This document shows positions 25,197-34,323 of a stretch of 64,000 nucleotides of DNA, in pieces; position 1 is the stretch's first letter; each line of letters opens with the position of its first letter. The translations under genes and the position numbers were made by a program. Source of the DNA: Larkinella sp049445795 (GTDB taxonomy: Bacteria; Bacteroidota; Bacteroidia; Cytophagales; Spirosomataceae). Location: contig NZ_JBMSDT010000012.1 of the NCBI RefSeq assembly GCF_049445795.1, forward strand, positions 193,164 through 257,163, in the 5' to 3' direction. The notes under the pieces were generated by a model. That model had not been told where the DNA came from and ran no database searches. It was given only the letters and a program-made list of their open reading frames with translations.

Positions 25197-27806
25197 TTAG
25201 TTAATGATCGTAGAGAACGGTTGCTCGTAGGCTTCGCCGTACAGCGCTTTGTAGTCACGGGCGAATTTCTCGAAGGCATTTTTCGCCAGCGTGTGTTTTC
25301 CCATCAGGGCCAGCGTCTTGCACTTCAAAACAATCGCGTCTTCGTTCACCGGATCGTAATAAAAGATAAAATTCGTAATCTGAATCAGAAGCTCCGGATC
25401 TTCGTGAAGATCCGGATTGTCAGCGTATTGAAGAAAGGTATTGATAATCCGGTTGGAAATATCCGACTTAAAATCATCCAGCCAGTAATACTCCGTATTC
25501 AGCAGAAAAGGGCCGCGTTGAGTGATTTCGCCCAGTTCGATAATAGTCTGTTTCGTCAATGCCTTTTTGGTGTTGATGATGGCGACGTACCGCTCGTAAT
25601 CGACGTAAATCTGGCTGAAATCAAACTCAACTTTCCAGTAACCGGATTCTTTCGAAAGCGAACAACCGCCCACTTTTTCCAGCAGATTGCGCAACTTGGT
25701 CATGTTGACGGACCGGTTGTTGCCGGCGTCCCGACCCGACTTATCGGGCCAGAGTAACTCATTGAGCTTTTCGGACGGCACCCCCCGCTGTTTGCCGATG
25801 CTGTTCAGGGCCAGCAACAGAAAAAGCTCTTTGAGCAAGGGCGTGAACGACTTCGTTACGTCGGTGCCGACCCGATCCACAACCTGGAAATTACCAAAGA
25901 AAAAAATGCGGGCGTTCACCGTTGATGCGGTTGCCGGGCCTGCCATTACGGACTGAATTTCAGCGGGTTCCAGCGATAACCCGCCCGGAAGCGCTTCGTC
26001 CACCCGTACCGACTGCTCTTCGAACGGACGGGGGGCAAGCGGTATTTCGAGCGCTCCGACGCCGGGCCGACGGCGGAAATAAACCAGCAGCAACGCGCCA
26101 ATGATCAAACCGCCCAGCCCCAGCAACCAAAAACTGTAGGTCTGAACCAACGGTTTTTCGGAAGCCCGCGGCCCCTCGAGCGCATTCGGCGGAAACGAAA
26201 TTGTGTAGAGTTTAACGTCCGTCTTCCCGGCATTTTCGTTCCAATACAGCGTCACGGCCAGTAGCTTCCGACTGACGGGGCAAAAAAACAAATCCGCAAA
26301 CGAATGCACGTCATGGAACGGGTACGGAATCGCATTCCCGACAGCTTCGTACGATGGCTCCGACAACGAGCCCCGAATCAGTTGCAGATTCGATTTGAAC
26401 TGCTGATTCGGAAAAATCAGCCCGTAAAACCGGTTTGACTGTGGGTCGATCACCAGGGAGTTAGCAAACGCAAAATCGGTTTTCGGAATTTCCAGTTCGT
26501 AAAGCTTCCGGAACCGGTTTTCGGAGACGATGTACTGCAAAAAATCGTAGGAACTCTTGGGATTCAGAATCTGCTCGCCGGTCAGGCTGCCGTAACCGCC
26601 AATCAGGTAAGCGGTGTCTGCCTGGGCCGTCGTACCCAGAGCCGCCAAGTAACGCGGTGTATATACGTCACCGGATGTCGGAACGGTTTCCCATTGGCGG
26701 GTGCCAAAATGATACCGTTCAATGCTGTTTTTATACTTCAACTGACCATAACCGCCCAAAACGTACAAAGCCGTGTCGAAGCGGGCGATGAATTTGTTGG
26801 CGTGCCAGTACTCGGTGATTGTGATCGGATTGGGCGTAATGGCGTCGGCCGACCAACCTCCGGCGACCGGATCGTAAACCGATACGGCTTTCTGATCCAC
26901 GTAGACATTGTAAAGCTTGCGGGTCAATGGATTGAAAACTGCCTGACTGCCCCGAAAAAAGCCCGGTGGCGGATTTTTTTGTGGCAGCACCTTCCCGGTC
27001 TGATTCCGGACCGAGTAACTGTAGAGTTGGTCGGCGGCAACGAGGTAAACGGTTTCGGACAACGGATCGAACGCGACGTTGGCAATCCCGTTCAACACCC
27101 GCTGCCCAGCCACGCGCCACTCGTTGTGCAACGACCGAATCCAGACGGCGTTTTTGATGGTCGCCACCCGCCCGCCGATCTCATCGCGGGTCGTGCTGCC
27201 GCTCATCTCCTGCAAAGGCCAGCGGTAACTCGGCTCGCCATCTTCGGTAATGAGAATATCCTTCACCTTCATCGGCGGTAAATCCTTCGATCTGAACTCC
27301 CGGAATTCATTCCCGCCGAAGAAAATCTTAAAACAACCCGTCACCGTAAAAGGTGTTTTATCGTTGATAATCAACTCATTATTAACATGAACCTGCAAGG
27401 TATTCTGCTGTCGGTCAAACCGGATGTTGAAATGATTCCACTGATTGAACAGGTGCGCGGTATCGAGCCGGATAACGGAGGACGAAAACCGCTCTCCAAT
27501 GATCATCTTGAAACACAGGGCTTTCTGATCGTAAAGCAGATCGAGGTTGTGTTTTTCGTCCTGAATGATTCGGAACACATAGCCGAAGTATGTCTTATAA
27601 CTCGGCACCAGCGCCATGTCGAACGACAGGTCAACCACGCCGTCGAGACACAGCGGTTTTTCCGGAGTCAGATCCAGGGAAGTGCGGGCATCCTGAATTT
27701 CTTCGTGGCCCACAAAGCGTAAGCCGTACGACTGCGCCCTCAGAATAACCGGGGTTAACAGCAGCGCTGCGAAATAAAAACTGATTCGTACGATTCGACG
27801 ATACAT
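25197..27806 (-). CDS. Membrane-spanning LamG-Kelch-SARP-like regulator
   Basis: A protein of about 869 residues with an unusual build. The signal peptide is MYRRIVRISFYFAALLLTP. A LamG-like jelly roll follows (residues about 30-205), then Kelch-type propeller repeats (about 215-540; for example ALYVLGGYGQLKYKNSIERY and TAYLIGGYGSLTGEQ). One membrane helix (FWLLGLGGLIIGALLLVYF) leads to a cytoplasmic winged helix of the OmpR/SARP type (ARIFFFGNFQVVDRVGTD, LLALNSIGKQRGVPSEKL, NELLWPD) and a BTAD-like TPR region. It reads as a one-component receptor: sugar or peptide sensing outside, DNA binding inside. It is divergent from a SusC operon carrying 11-bp-spaced direct repeats, the SARP site geometry. 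An alternative ATG at 27893 would add 29 residues before the signal peptide. Confidence 0.88.
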   Translation of the reverse strand: MYRRIVRISFYFAALLLTPVILRAQSYGLRFVGHEEIQDARTSLDLTPEKPLCLDGVVDLSFDMALVPSYKTYFGYVFRIIQDEKHNLDLLYDQKALCFKMIIGERFSSSVIRLDTAHLFNQWNHFNIRFDRQQNTLQVHVNNELIINDKTPFTVTGCFKIFFGGNEFREFRSKDLPPMKVKDILITEDGEPSYRWPLQEMSGSTTRDEIGGRVATIKNAVWIRSLHNEWRVAGQRVLNGIANVAFDPLSETVYLVAADQLYSYSVRNQTGKVLPQKNPPPGFFRGSQAVFNPLTRKLYNVYVDQKAVSVYDPVAGGWSADAITPNPITITEYWHANKFIARFDTALYVLGGYGQLKYKNSIERYHFGTRQWETVPTSGDVYTPRYLAALGTTAQADTAYLIGGYGSLTGEQILNPKSSYDFLQYIVSENRFRKLYELEIPKTDFAFANSLVIDPQSNRFYGLIFPNQQFKSNLQLIRGSLSEPSYEAVGNAIPYPFHDVHSFADLFFCPVSRKLLAVTLYWNENAGKTDVKLYTISFPPNALEGPRASEKPLVQTYSFWLLGLGGLIIGALLLVYFRRRPGVGALEIPLAPRPFEEQSVRVDEALPGGLSLEPAEIQSVMAGPATASTVNARIFFFGNFQVVDRVGTDVTKSFTPLLKELFLLLALNSIGKQRGVPSEKLNELLWPDKSGRDAGNNRSVNMTKLRNLLEKVGGCSLSKESGYWKVEFDFSQIYVDYERYVAIINTKKALTKQTIIELGEITQRGPFLLNTEYYWLDDFKSDISNRIINTFLQYADNPDLHEDPELLIQITNFIFYYDPVNEDAIVLKCKTLALMGKHTLAKNAFEKFARDYKALYGEAYEQPFSTIIN

Positions 27807-27936
27807 AGATTTTTTGAGAACCAAAACCGTCAAGCCCACCCCGTTCTGGTGAACGGGCCAATCCGATTGGGTTATCTGAGCATTGGCTTTCATTGCATTG
27901 CTAACTCTGGAGAGCGACCTGTGTCTTTCCCTGCTT

Positions 27937-27967
27937 CGAAGTTAACCAGGTTTCCCCACCGATCAAA
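27937..27967 (-). promoter_or_regulatory. Promoter of the membrane-spanning regulator
   Basis: On the minus strand, TTTG (27967-27964), a 19-base spacer and TAACTTCG (27944-27937) fit the Bacteroidota pattern with one change in the -7. It implies a leader of about 120 bases before the ATG at 27806, or about 37 before the ATG at 27893. Confidence 0.45.
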
Positions 27968-28059
27968 CCCATCGTTCTTTTCTTCCATGCTGAAGACACC
28001 TGATTAAATTAGAAAAAATCGATAATAAAATTAACAAAATATAGACAACAACCCGCCTT

Positions 28060-28105
28060 ATTAAGCATTTATTAAGATTTTTTTAAGCCCTGCCGCCGTA
28101 CTTCG
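28060..28105 (+). promoter_or_regulatory. Triple 11-bp direct repeat and -7 of the first SusC operon
   Basis: ATTAAG at 28060-28065 and 28071-28076, and TTTAAG at 28082-28087, are spaced exactly 11 bp. TACTTCG (28099-28105), a -7-like element, starts 17 bases after the third repeat. A 29-base block and the spacing to the -7 are the same at 34164-34209. SARP activators are known to bind direct repeats 11 or 22 bp apart next to the promoter, so this is the likely binding site of the divergent regulator. Confidence 0.7.
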
Positions 28106-28137
28106 CTACCCTATTTAATCCAATAAAATCAGGGTTT

Positions 28138-31100
28138 ATGCAAAAATTTATCTCTACCTTACCAACACGGCGGTTTTTCGTCAGGCCACTTGTCTGGGTG
28201 TGCGTGCTGACCGGAGTAGCCGCTTCACCGCCTGTGTGTGCCCAGGAAGTACTGGCGCGCCAAACCCACCTGAATACCGCACTCACCGCCCGTTCGCAGG
28301 CGGCAACGACCAGCCGAGTTGTTCAGGAGCGTACGGTTACGGGCAAAGTTTCCGACGAAAAAGGAGCCTCCTTACCGGGCGTGAGCGTCGTTCTGAAAGG
28401 GTCAACCCGGGGTACAACCACCAACGAAAAAGGCGCGTATTCGTTGAATGTACCCGACGGACAGGCCACGCTGGTTTTTTCCTTCGTCGGCTACGTTTCC
28501 CAAGAACTGGTGGTCGGCAACCGGAGCACGATGGACATCACGCTCGCCGAAGACGCCAAGGCCCTGAGCGAGATCGTGGTCGTCGGCTACGGAACCCAGA
28601 AGAAAGTGAACGTCACGGGGGCCATCGCCACCGTTGCCAGCAAGGACATCGTCATCAACTCGAACAACGACGTGACCAACACGCTGACCGGCCGCGCGCC
28701 GGGCGTCCGGGTCGTGCAGCTATCGAGCCAGCCCGGTAAATACGATTCGCAGATCGACATTCGCGGGTTCAGTTATACCGACCCGAACGACATCAACGGC
28801 AACCAGTCCGGCGGGCCGCTGATCATCGTGGACGGCGTGCAGCGCGACAAAGCCGGTTTCGACCGCCTGGACCCGAACGAGATCGAAAGCGTCTCAATTC
28901 TGAAAGACGCGACGGCGGCCATCTACGGGGTCAAAGCCGCCAATGGTGTGGTGCTGGTTACGACCAAAAAAGGAACGCAGGGCAAGGTGCAGGTCAACTA
29001 CACGGCGCACTTCGGGCAGCAGATCATCACCAAATACCCGGAACTGTCGAACGCCTACCAGTATGCCACCCTGTTCAACGAACAGCACGTCAACAACAAC
29101 ATCAGCAACCGGCTGGAGTTTACGCCACCGAAATACTCCGCGCAGCAACTGGCCGATTTTCAGAGCGGAAAAGCGCCGAGCACCGACTTTCTGAAAGCCG
29201 TCATGCGCGACCGGGCACCCCAGCAGCAGCACAACCTGACCATCAACGGCGGGACCGAAAAACTGCGGTATTTTGCCTCCGCCGGTTTTTTCGGGGAAGA
29301 GGGGTTGTTCAACTCGAACATCATGATCGGGAAAAAGTACAACCTTCGGCTGAACGTCGATGCCGAATTGACCAAAGGATTGACGATGGGTGCCAACATC
29401 GCCCTGATTAACTCGATCAGCCGGGAACCCAGTCAGGCCATCTGGGCACTGCTGAAAAACACTTGGCAGTGGGACCCGACCGAACCGCTCTATTCCAACA
29501 ACGATCCGGCGTTTCTGCGCCAGCCGTTGAGCGCCCTGAGCCACCCGATTGCCGACTTTTCGGAAGCCTACAGCGGCTATAACCGCAACAACGAAAAATT
29601 CCTAACCTCCACGTTTCAGTTGACCTACCAGGTGCCGTTCGTCAAAGGCCTGAGTGCCAAGGCCCAATACGCCTATGACAACAACTACAATTTCCGGAAG
29701 CAGTTCACCAAAAAGTACAACCAGTACGAGTACCTGTTCGACGCGGCCACCCAGACGTACTACCAGAAAGCCTACGCGCACCTCGCGCCATCGCGGCTGA
29801 CGGAAGCCTTCGGGCAGGGCAAGCGGAATGACATCCAGTTGTCGCTCAACTACCAGAATGCGTTCGGCAAACACAACGTCGGGGCGCTGTTGCTGTACGA
29901 GCAAATCGACCGCGAAAACACGAGCAACAACGCCAACACGCAGTTTATCATCGACGCCGTGGATCAGCTCGTGGCCGGAAACCGCAAAACCGACGCCATT
30001 GGCTCCGGTTACAGTTCGAGCGCCAACATGAGCTACGTGGGCCGGGTCAATTACGACTACAACGGCAAGTACCTGATCGAAGGCGGTTTCCGTTACGACG
30101 GTTCGTCGAGTTTCCCGAAAAACAGCCGCTGGGGTTTTTTCCCGTACGTGTCGGCGGGTTGGCGGCTGTCGGAAGAAGCCTTCGTGCGGGATAACCTGCC
30201 CTTCGTTTCGAACCTGAAATTACGCGGTTCCTACGGGATACTGGGCGACGACGGGATTTCCGGTGCGTCGTTCCAGTTCCTGACCGGCTACACCTACCCG
30301 AGCAGCGGCTACCAGTTCGGCACCACCTTCGTCGGCGGACTCGGTTTCAAAAATTCGGCCAACCCGGACATCACCTGGTACACCTCCACCACCACCGACT
30401 TCGGCCTGGAAGGCACGTTATGGAACGGTTTGCTCTCGTTCGAAGCCGACGTGTTCCGCCGGGACCGCGACGGTTTGCTCGGCGACCGGATTTCGACCAT
30501 TCCGGCAACCTACGGCGTGAACCTGCCGCAGGTAAACCTGAACCAGGACCGGACGCAGGGCTTTGAAATCGTGCTGGGCCACCGCCACAAGTTCCGGGGC
30601 ATCAACTATTCGATTTCCTCGAACCTCAGTTACGCCCGGACGCAATACCGCTACCGCGAAGAAACGCCCGCCAACAGCGATTATGATTTCTGGCGGAACC
30701 GCAACGCCGGTCGGTTCAACGACATCGTCTGGGGCTACAAAACCGACGGACAATTCACCAGCCTGGAAGAAATCCGGAGCTGGCCGATCATGGACGGCGC
30801 CGGCAACCGGACCATCCTGCCCGGCGACATCCGCTACGTGGACCTGAACGGCGACGGCCTCATCAACAACCTCGACGAAACCGTCATCGGACGCGGGCAG
30901 AGTAAACCGGCCATTTATTTCGGGACGAATGTTTCGCTTTCGTGGAAGGGTTTCGACGTGTCGGTATTGTTTCAGGGCGCAACGATGTACCAGGTGGCCT
31001 ACCAGGATCAGCTTTCCCGGCCGTTCTACTTTGCGACCGCCAACCCGATCAGCGCGTTCAACGACCGCTGGCACCGCACCGACGTGGTGGATGCCGCCAG

Positions 31101-31404
31101 CGAGTGGATTCCGGGCAAATACCCCTCCACTGGTCAGCGGCAGAATTACAAAAGCAACGAATTCTGGCGGTTCGACGCCACCTACCTGCGGGTGAAAAGC
31201 CTGGAGATCGGGTACAGCCTGCCCAAAACGCTGCTGAGCAAGGCGAAAGTCAGCGGTTTGCGGGTGTTCGCCAACGGCTACAACCTCTACACCTGGTCGA
31301 AAGGGCTGGATTTTGTCGATCCCGAATACACCGACGACCGCTTGTACAGCTACAACTACCCGCTGACCATGAACGTGAACCTGGGCCTCCAACTTTCTTT
31401 TTAA
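28138..31404 (+). CDS. SusC-type TonB-dependent receptor
   Basis: A 1088-residue outer-membrane glycan importer. The N-terminal signal sequence is followed by a carboxypeptidase-regulatory-like domain (GKVSDEKGASLPGVSVVLKG), a TonB-box-like SEIVVVGYGTQKK, a plug (SVSILKDATAAIYGVKAANG) and a long beta-barrel ending in aromatic NLGLQLSF. There is no STN domain, so it is not of the FecIR-signalling kind. It begins an operon with a SusD lipoprotein and a DUF3823 lipoprotein. Expression is probably controlled through the direct repeats upstream. The glycan is not known; the locus context suggests rhamnose/fucose-containing material. Confidence 0.96.
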   Translation: MQKFISTLPTRRFFVRPLVWVCVLTGVAASPPVCAQEVLARQTHLNTALTARSQAATTSRVVQERTVTGKVSDEKGASLPGVSVVLKGSTRGTTTNEKGAYSLNVPDGQATLVFSFVGYVSQELVVGNRSTMDITLAEDAKALSEIVVVGYGTQKKVNVTGAIATVASKDIVINSNNDVTNTLTGRAPGVRVVQLSSQPGKYDSQIDIRGFSYTDPNDINGNQSGGPLIIVDGVQRDKAGFDRLDPNEIESVSILKDATAAIYGVKAANGVVLVTTKKGTQGKVQVNYTAHFGQQIITKYPELSNAYQYATLFNEQHVNNNISNRLEFTPPKYSAQQLADFQSGKAPSTDFLKAVMRDRAPQQQHNLTINGGTEKLRYFASAGFFGEEGLFNSNIMIGKKYNLRLNVDAELTKGLTMGANIALINSISREPSQAIWALLKNTWQWDPTEPLYSNNDPAFLRQPLSALSHPIADFSEAYSGYNRNNEKFLTSTFQLTYQVPFVKGLSAKAQYAYDNNYNFRKQFTKKYNQYEYLFDAATQTYYQKAYAHLAPSRLTEAFGQGKRNDIQLSLNYQNAFGKHNVGALLLYEQIDRENTSNNANTQFIIDAVDQLVAGNRKTDAIGSGYSSSANMSYVGRVNYDYNGKYLIEGGFRYDGSSSFPKNSRWGFFPYVSAGWRLSEEAFVRDNLPFVSNLKLRGSYGILGDDGISGASFQFLTGYTYPSSGYQFGTTFVGGLGFKNSANPDITWYTSTTTDFGLEGTLWNGLLSFEADVFRRDRDGLLGDRISTIPATYGVNLPQVNLNQDRTQGFEIVLGHRHKFRGINYSISSNLSYARTQYRYREETPANSDYDFWRNRNAGRFNDIVWGYKTDGQFTSLEEIRSWPIMDGAGNRTILPGDIRYVDLNGDGLINNLDETVIGRGQSKPAIYFGTNVSLSWKGFDVSVLFQGATMYQVAYQDQLSRPFYFATANPISAFNDRWHRTDVVDAASEWIPGKYPSTGQRQNYKSNEFWRFDATYLRVKSLEIGYSLPKTLLSKAKVSGLRVFANGYNLYTWSKGLDFVDPEYTDDRLYSYNYPLTMNVNLGLQLSF

Positions 31405-31414
31405 CGCATTGACA

Positions 31415-33205
31415 ATGAATCGATTTAAAACCTATATTTCTCTTTTGGCGCTGGCCGTTTTGTCCGCTTGCAGCGACAGCCTGCTGGACAAAAAACCGGT
31501 GGATTTGCTGACCGCCGAGCAGGTGTACAGCAGCCCGGAAGCCGTGGAAGCCTATTTCGCGACGCTCTACAAAGACCTGCCCGTCGAAGATTTCAGCTAC
31601 TGCAACGGCCGGTTTGGAGAGTTTCCGGGCAACGGCGATGGCTACACCGCCAACTGGACCTGGGAAGCCACCAGCTCGACCAACGCGCAGAACAACGACG
31701 AAAACTGGGGCAAACTTTACCGCGCCATCCGCAACGTCAACACGTTCATCAAGGAAATCGCGACGGTGAACATTGCAGAGGCTACCAAGAAAGCCTACGT
31801 GGCCGAAGCCCGGTTTGTGCGGGCGTACTACTACCAGGAGCTGGTCAAATACTGGGGCGGGGTGCCGATTCTGCTGGAACCGCAAACCGTGGACGGCAGC
31901 AACACCCAGGCCCTGAACCTGCCGCGCAGCAAGGAAGCCGAAGTCTGGGATCTGGTCAAATCGGATCTGGATTTTGCGGCCGCCAACCTGCCCGCGACCA
32001 GCGTTTACGGACGTGCCAACAAATACGTCGCCCTGGCGCTCCTCTCCCGGACGATGCTCCACGCGGGTTCCATCGCCAAATTCGGAACCGTGCAGCTCGA
32101 CGGTTTGGTCGGGATTGATGCGTCGAAGGCCAATGCGTACCTACAGGCGGCTTACGATGCGTCCAAAACCATCATCGCCGACGGCAAATACAGTCTGTTC
32201 AACAAGTACCCAACCGACAAGGCCCAGAACTTTCAGTTGCTGTTTTACGAATTGCAGGGCAATCCCGAAGCGATTTTCTGCAAAGGCTGGGATTACGAAT
32301 CGACCCGCCGGACGCACTCGCAGGATTTGATGGCCCTGCCGGAAGCCATTCGCTCACCCATCGGCTACGCCAACCGCCTGACGCCGAGCCTGGAGATGGT
32401 CGAGCGGTTTGACTACGTGGACGGCACGCCCGGCACGCTGAACATCGGTACCCCCGGCGCGTATGTCCACTACAAAAACCCGCAGGATGTCTTCAAAAAC
32501 AAAGATCCCCGGTTTTTCGGCTCCGTTATTTCCACCGGCAGTTCGTTCAAAGGCGTCGAGATTACCGGCCAGCGGGGCGTCATTGCCAACGGTGTAAAAT
32601 ACAACGGCACGGCGCTCAACCAGTATTTCGACATCGACAAAAAGCAGATTGTCGCCAACCCGACGGCCAATTCGGTGCGGGCCACGGGCAACTCCAACAA
32701 CGGAGCCGTGACGTTCTGGCTGAAAAAGTGGCTCGATCCCCTCCGCCCCGCCAACCTTTGCGTGGACTGGACTTCGGAAACCGACTGGCTCGACATGCGG
32801 CTGGGCGAAGTCCTGCTGAATTACGCCGAAGCCTCCTTTGAATTGGGCAAACCAGCCAGCGAAGCCCTGGATGCCATCAACCAGCTCCGCACCCGGGCGG
32901 GCGTTGCCAAACACACGACCATCGACCGCGACAAAATCCGCCGGGAACGGACTGTCGAGCTGGCTTTTGAAAACCGCACGTTCTGGGATCTGCGTCGCTG
33001 GCGCACCCTGACGACCGAGTTCAGCGGCTGGATTCCGAGCGGTTTGTACATTTATTACGATGTCGACGCCAAAGATTACGTCTTCGAACGGACGCCCAAC
33101 GGGGGCGGAAAAACCTACCAGGAACGCGATTATTACTTCCAGATTCCCGGTTCGGAACGCAGCAAAGCGGGCTCTTTATTAGGCAGTGGCAACCCCGGTT
33201 ATTAA
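31415..33205 (+). CDS. SusD/RagB-type surface glycan-binding lipoprotein
   Basis: A 596-residue lipoprotein that closes over the SusC barrel and binds glycan at the cell surface. The signal ends in the lipobox LSAC (MNRFKTYISLLALAVLSAC). Helical TPR-like repeats are typical (AEARFVRAYYYQELVKYWGG), and the C-terminal SusD block NQLRTRAGVA, RRERTVELAFENRTFWDLRR and the final SGNPGY are present. The frame opens at a TTG (31409); the ATG at 31415 is the likely start, 10 bases after the SusC stop. Confidence 0.95.
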   Translation: MNRFKTYISLLALAVLSACSDSLLDKKPVDLLTAEQVYSSPEAVEAYFATLYKDLPVEDFSYCNGRFGEFPGNGDGYTANWTWEATSSTNAQNNDENWGKLYRAIRNVNTFIKEIATVNIAEATKKAYVAEARFVRAYYYQELVKYWGGVPILLEPQTVDGSNTQALNLPRSKEAEVWDLVKSDLDFAAANLPATSVYGRANKYVALALLSRTMLHAGSIAKFGTVQLDGLVGIDASKANAYLQAAYDASKTIIADGKYSLFNKYPTDKAQNFQLLFYELQGNPEAIFCKGWDYESTRRTHSQDLMALPEAIRSPIGYANRLTPSLEMVERFDYVDGTPGTLNIGTPGAYVHYKNPQDVFKNKDPRFFGSVISTGSSFKGVEITGQRGVIANGVKYNGTALNQYFDIDKKQIVANPTANSVRATGNSNNGAVTFWLKKWLDPLRPANLCVDWTSETDWLDMRLGEVLLNYAEASFELGKPASEALDAINQLRTRAGVAKHTTIDRDKIRRERTVELAFENRTFWDLRRWRTLTTEFSGWIPSGLYIYYDVDAKDYVFERTPNGGGKTYQERDYYFQIPGSERSKAGSLLGSGNPGY

Positions 33206-33217
33206 CAGCAACAACTC

Positions 33218-33952
33218 ATGAAATCAATCAAAGTAGCATTTCTCCTTCCCATTCTGCTCGGTACGGTTTTCAGTGGCTGCAAGAACTGGGACAACTTTGT
33301 GGCCCCGGATTCGGGCGTCTACGGCAAGCTCACCGATGCCGAAAACAACCAGCCGCTGCAACTCCGGCAGCCCGGTGGCGGAACCGTCCGGTTTATTCAG
33401 TGGGACAAGGTCAAATACCCAAATCCCGGCACGACGGACATCGAGATCAAGGCCAACGGCGAGTTCTCAGCGACCCAGTTTTTTGCCGGAACGTATAAAG
33501 CCTTCCCGCGCGACGGGGCGTTTCTGTACCAACCCGCCGACTCGGCCACGATTCAGCTGAACGCCGGTGACCGGACGGAGCTGAACTTCAAAGTCACGCC
33601 GTTCTACCGGATTGCCGCCAATGTGACCGACAGCACGTTTACGTACACGATCACGAAACCAGCCGCCAACACGACGACCAAGATTTCGCAGATCATTTTC
33701 ATGGTCAACGATTATGAGATTGTGAACGAAAGCGTCAGTTCGAACACCTCGGGGTATTTCATCAACCTCTGGCGGCAGGACATTCCCGGCAGCACCACCG
33801 ACGCCAGCCTCGTCGGCGTTCCCCGCACGTTCACGTTCAAATGGTCCGATACCCATTTGCCGAAAGGCGAATACTATTTCCGGGTTGGTGTCCGGACGAC
33901 TGCCGTCGCCAAGTATAACTACAGCCCGGTCGTCAAAGCCACGGTTCGCTGA
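33218..33952 (+). CDS. DUF3823-type lipoprotein
   Basis: A 244-residue lipoprotein (lipobox FSGC after MKSIKVAFLLPILLGTV). It resembles the DUF3823 family, whose genes regularly follow SusD genes. The N-terminal part is a carboxypeptidase-regulatory-like beta-sandwich (YGKLTDAENNQPLQLRQPGG) and the rest is beta-rich. It is probably a surface glycan-binding protein that works with the SusCD pair encoded upstream. It is the last gene before a cluster of hairpins that may end the operon. Confidence 0.82.
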   Translation: MKSIKVAFLLPILLGTVFSGCKNWDNFVAPDSGVYGKLTDAENNQPLQLRQPGGGTVRFIQWDKVKYPNPGTTDIEIKANGEFSATQFFAGTYKAFPRDGAFLYQPADSATIQLNAGDRTELNFKVTPFYRIAANVTDSTFTYTITKPAANTTTKISQIIFMVNDYEIVNESVSSNTSGYFINLWRQDIPGSTTDASLVGVPRTFTFKWSDTHLPKGEYYFRVGVRTTAVAKYNYSPVVKATVR

Positions 33953-33988
33953 CGGTTTTTACAAATTGGATGGAAGACGTTCAAATAG

Positions 33989-34124
33989 CCCCCGGTTTAA
34001 ACCGGGGGTTAAATCAGGATCGGTCATTTTCCAAAACCGTTAAAACGGTTTAAATCCTGGCGAAACTGTTAAAACGGTTCATGGAAATTATCGATTCTCC
34101 ATGTCCCACGGTTAAAACCCTGGG
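33989..34124. repeat. Cluster of four related small palindromes
   Basis: Perfect palindrome CCCCCGGTTTAAACCGGGGG (33989-34008) is followed by AACCGTTAAAACGGTT (34035-34050), AACTGTTAAAACGGTT (34064-34079) and CCCACGGTTAAAACCCTGGG (34105-34124). All share a CGGTTTAAACCG-like core. They lie between the DUF3823 gene and the GH95 promoter. The same family occurs at 47379-47451. Confidence 0.85.
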
Positions 34125-34163
34125 TTGGGATTAATTTCTTCATTAAAGCGAAATTCGGCGTCC

Positions 34164-34209
34164 ATTAAGCATTTATTAAGATTTTTTTAAGCGCGACCGG
34201 TTTTCTTCG
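34164..34209 (+). promoter_or_regulatory. Triple 11-bp direct repeat and -7 of the GH95 operon
   Basis: ATTAAG at 34164-34169 and 34175-34180 and TTTAAG at 34186-34191, identical over 29 bases to 28060-28088. TTCTTCG (34203-34209) starts 17 bases after the third repeat, as in the other copy. Both promoters are also followed by TTTAATCC about 32 bases after the third repeat. The shared element predicts joint control of the two operons. Confidence 0.7.
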
Positions 34210-34323
34210 TATCACGTTTAATCCGAGTCGAATCGGGTTAAGCCAGAGCGTATTCCTAAACCCTTATTTTGTTTGCCTTCATCCAATGATTCGCGGTAAT
34301 TTAGGCTGGATGAACTGATTACT

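Noticed and set aside
33989..34124. CRISPR-like cluster of short repeats
   Set aside because: The units are palindromes of different length and sequence with irregular spacing, and no cas gene is present.
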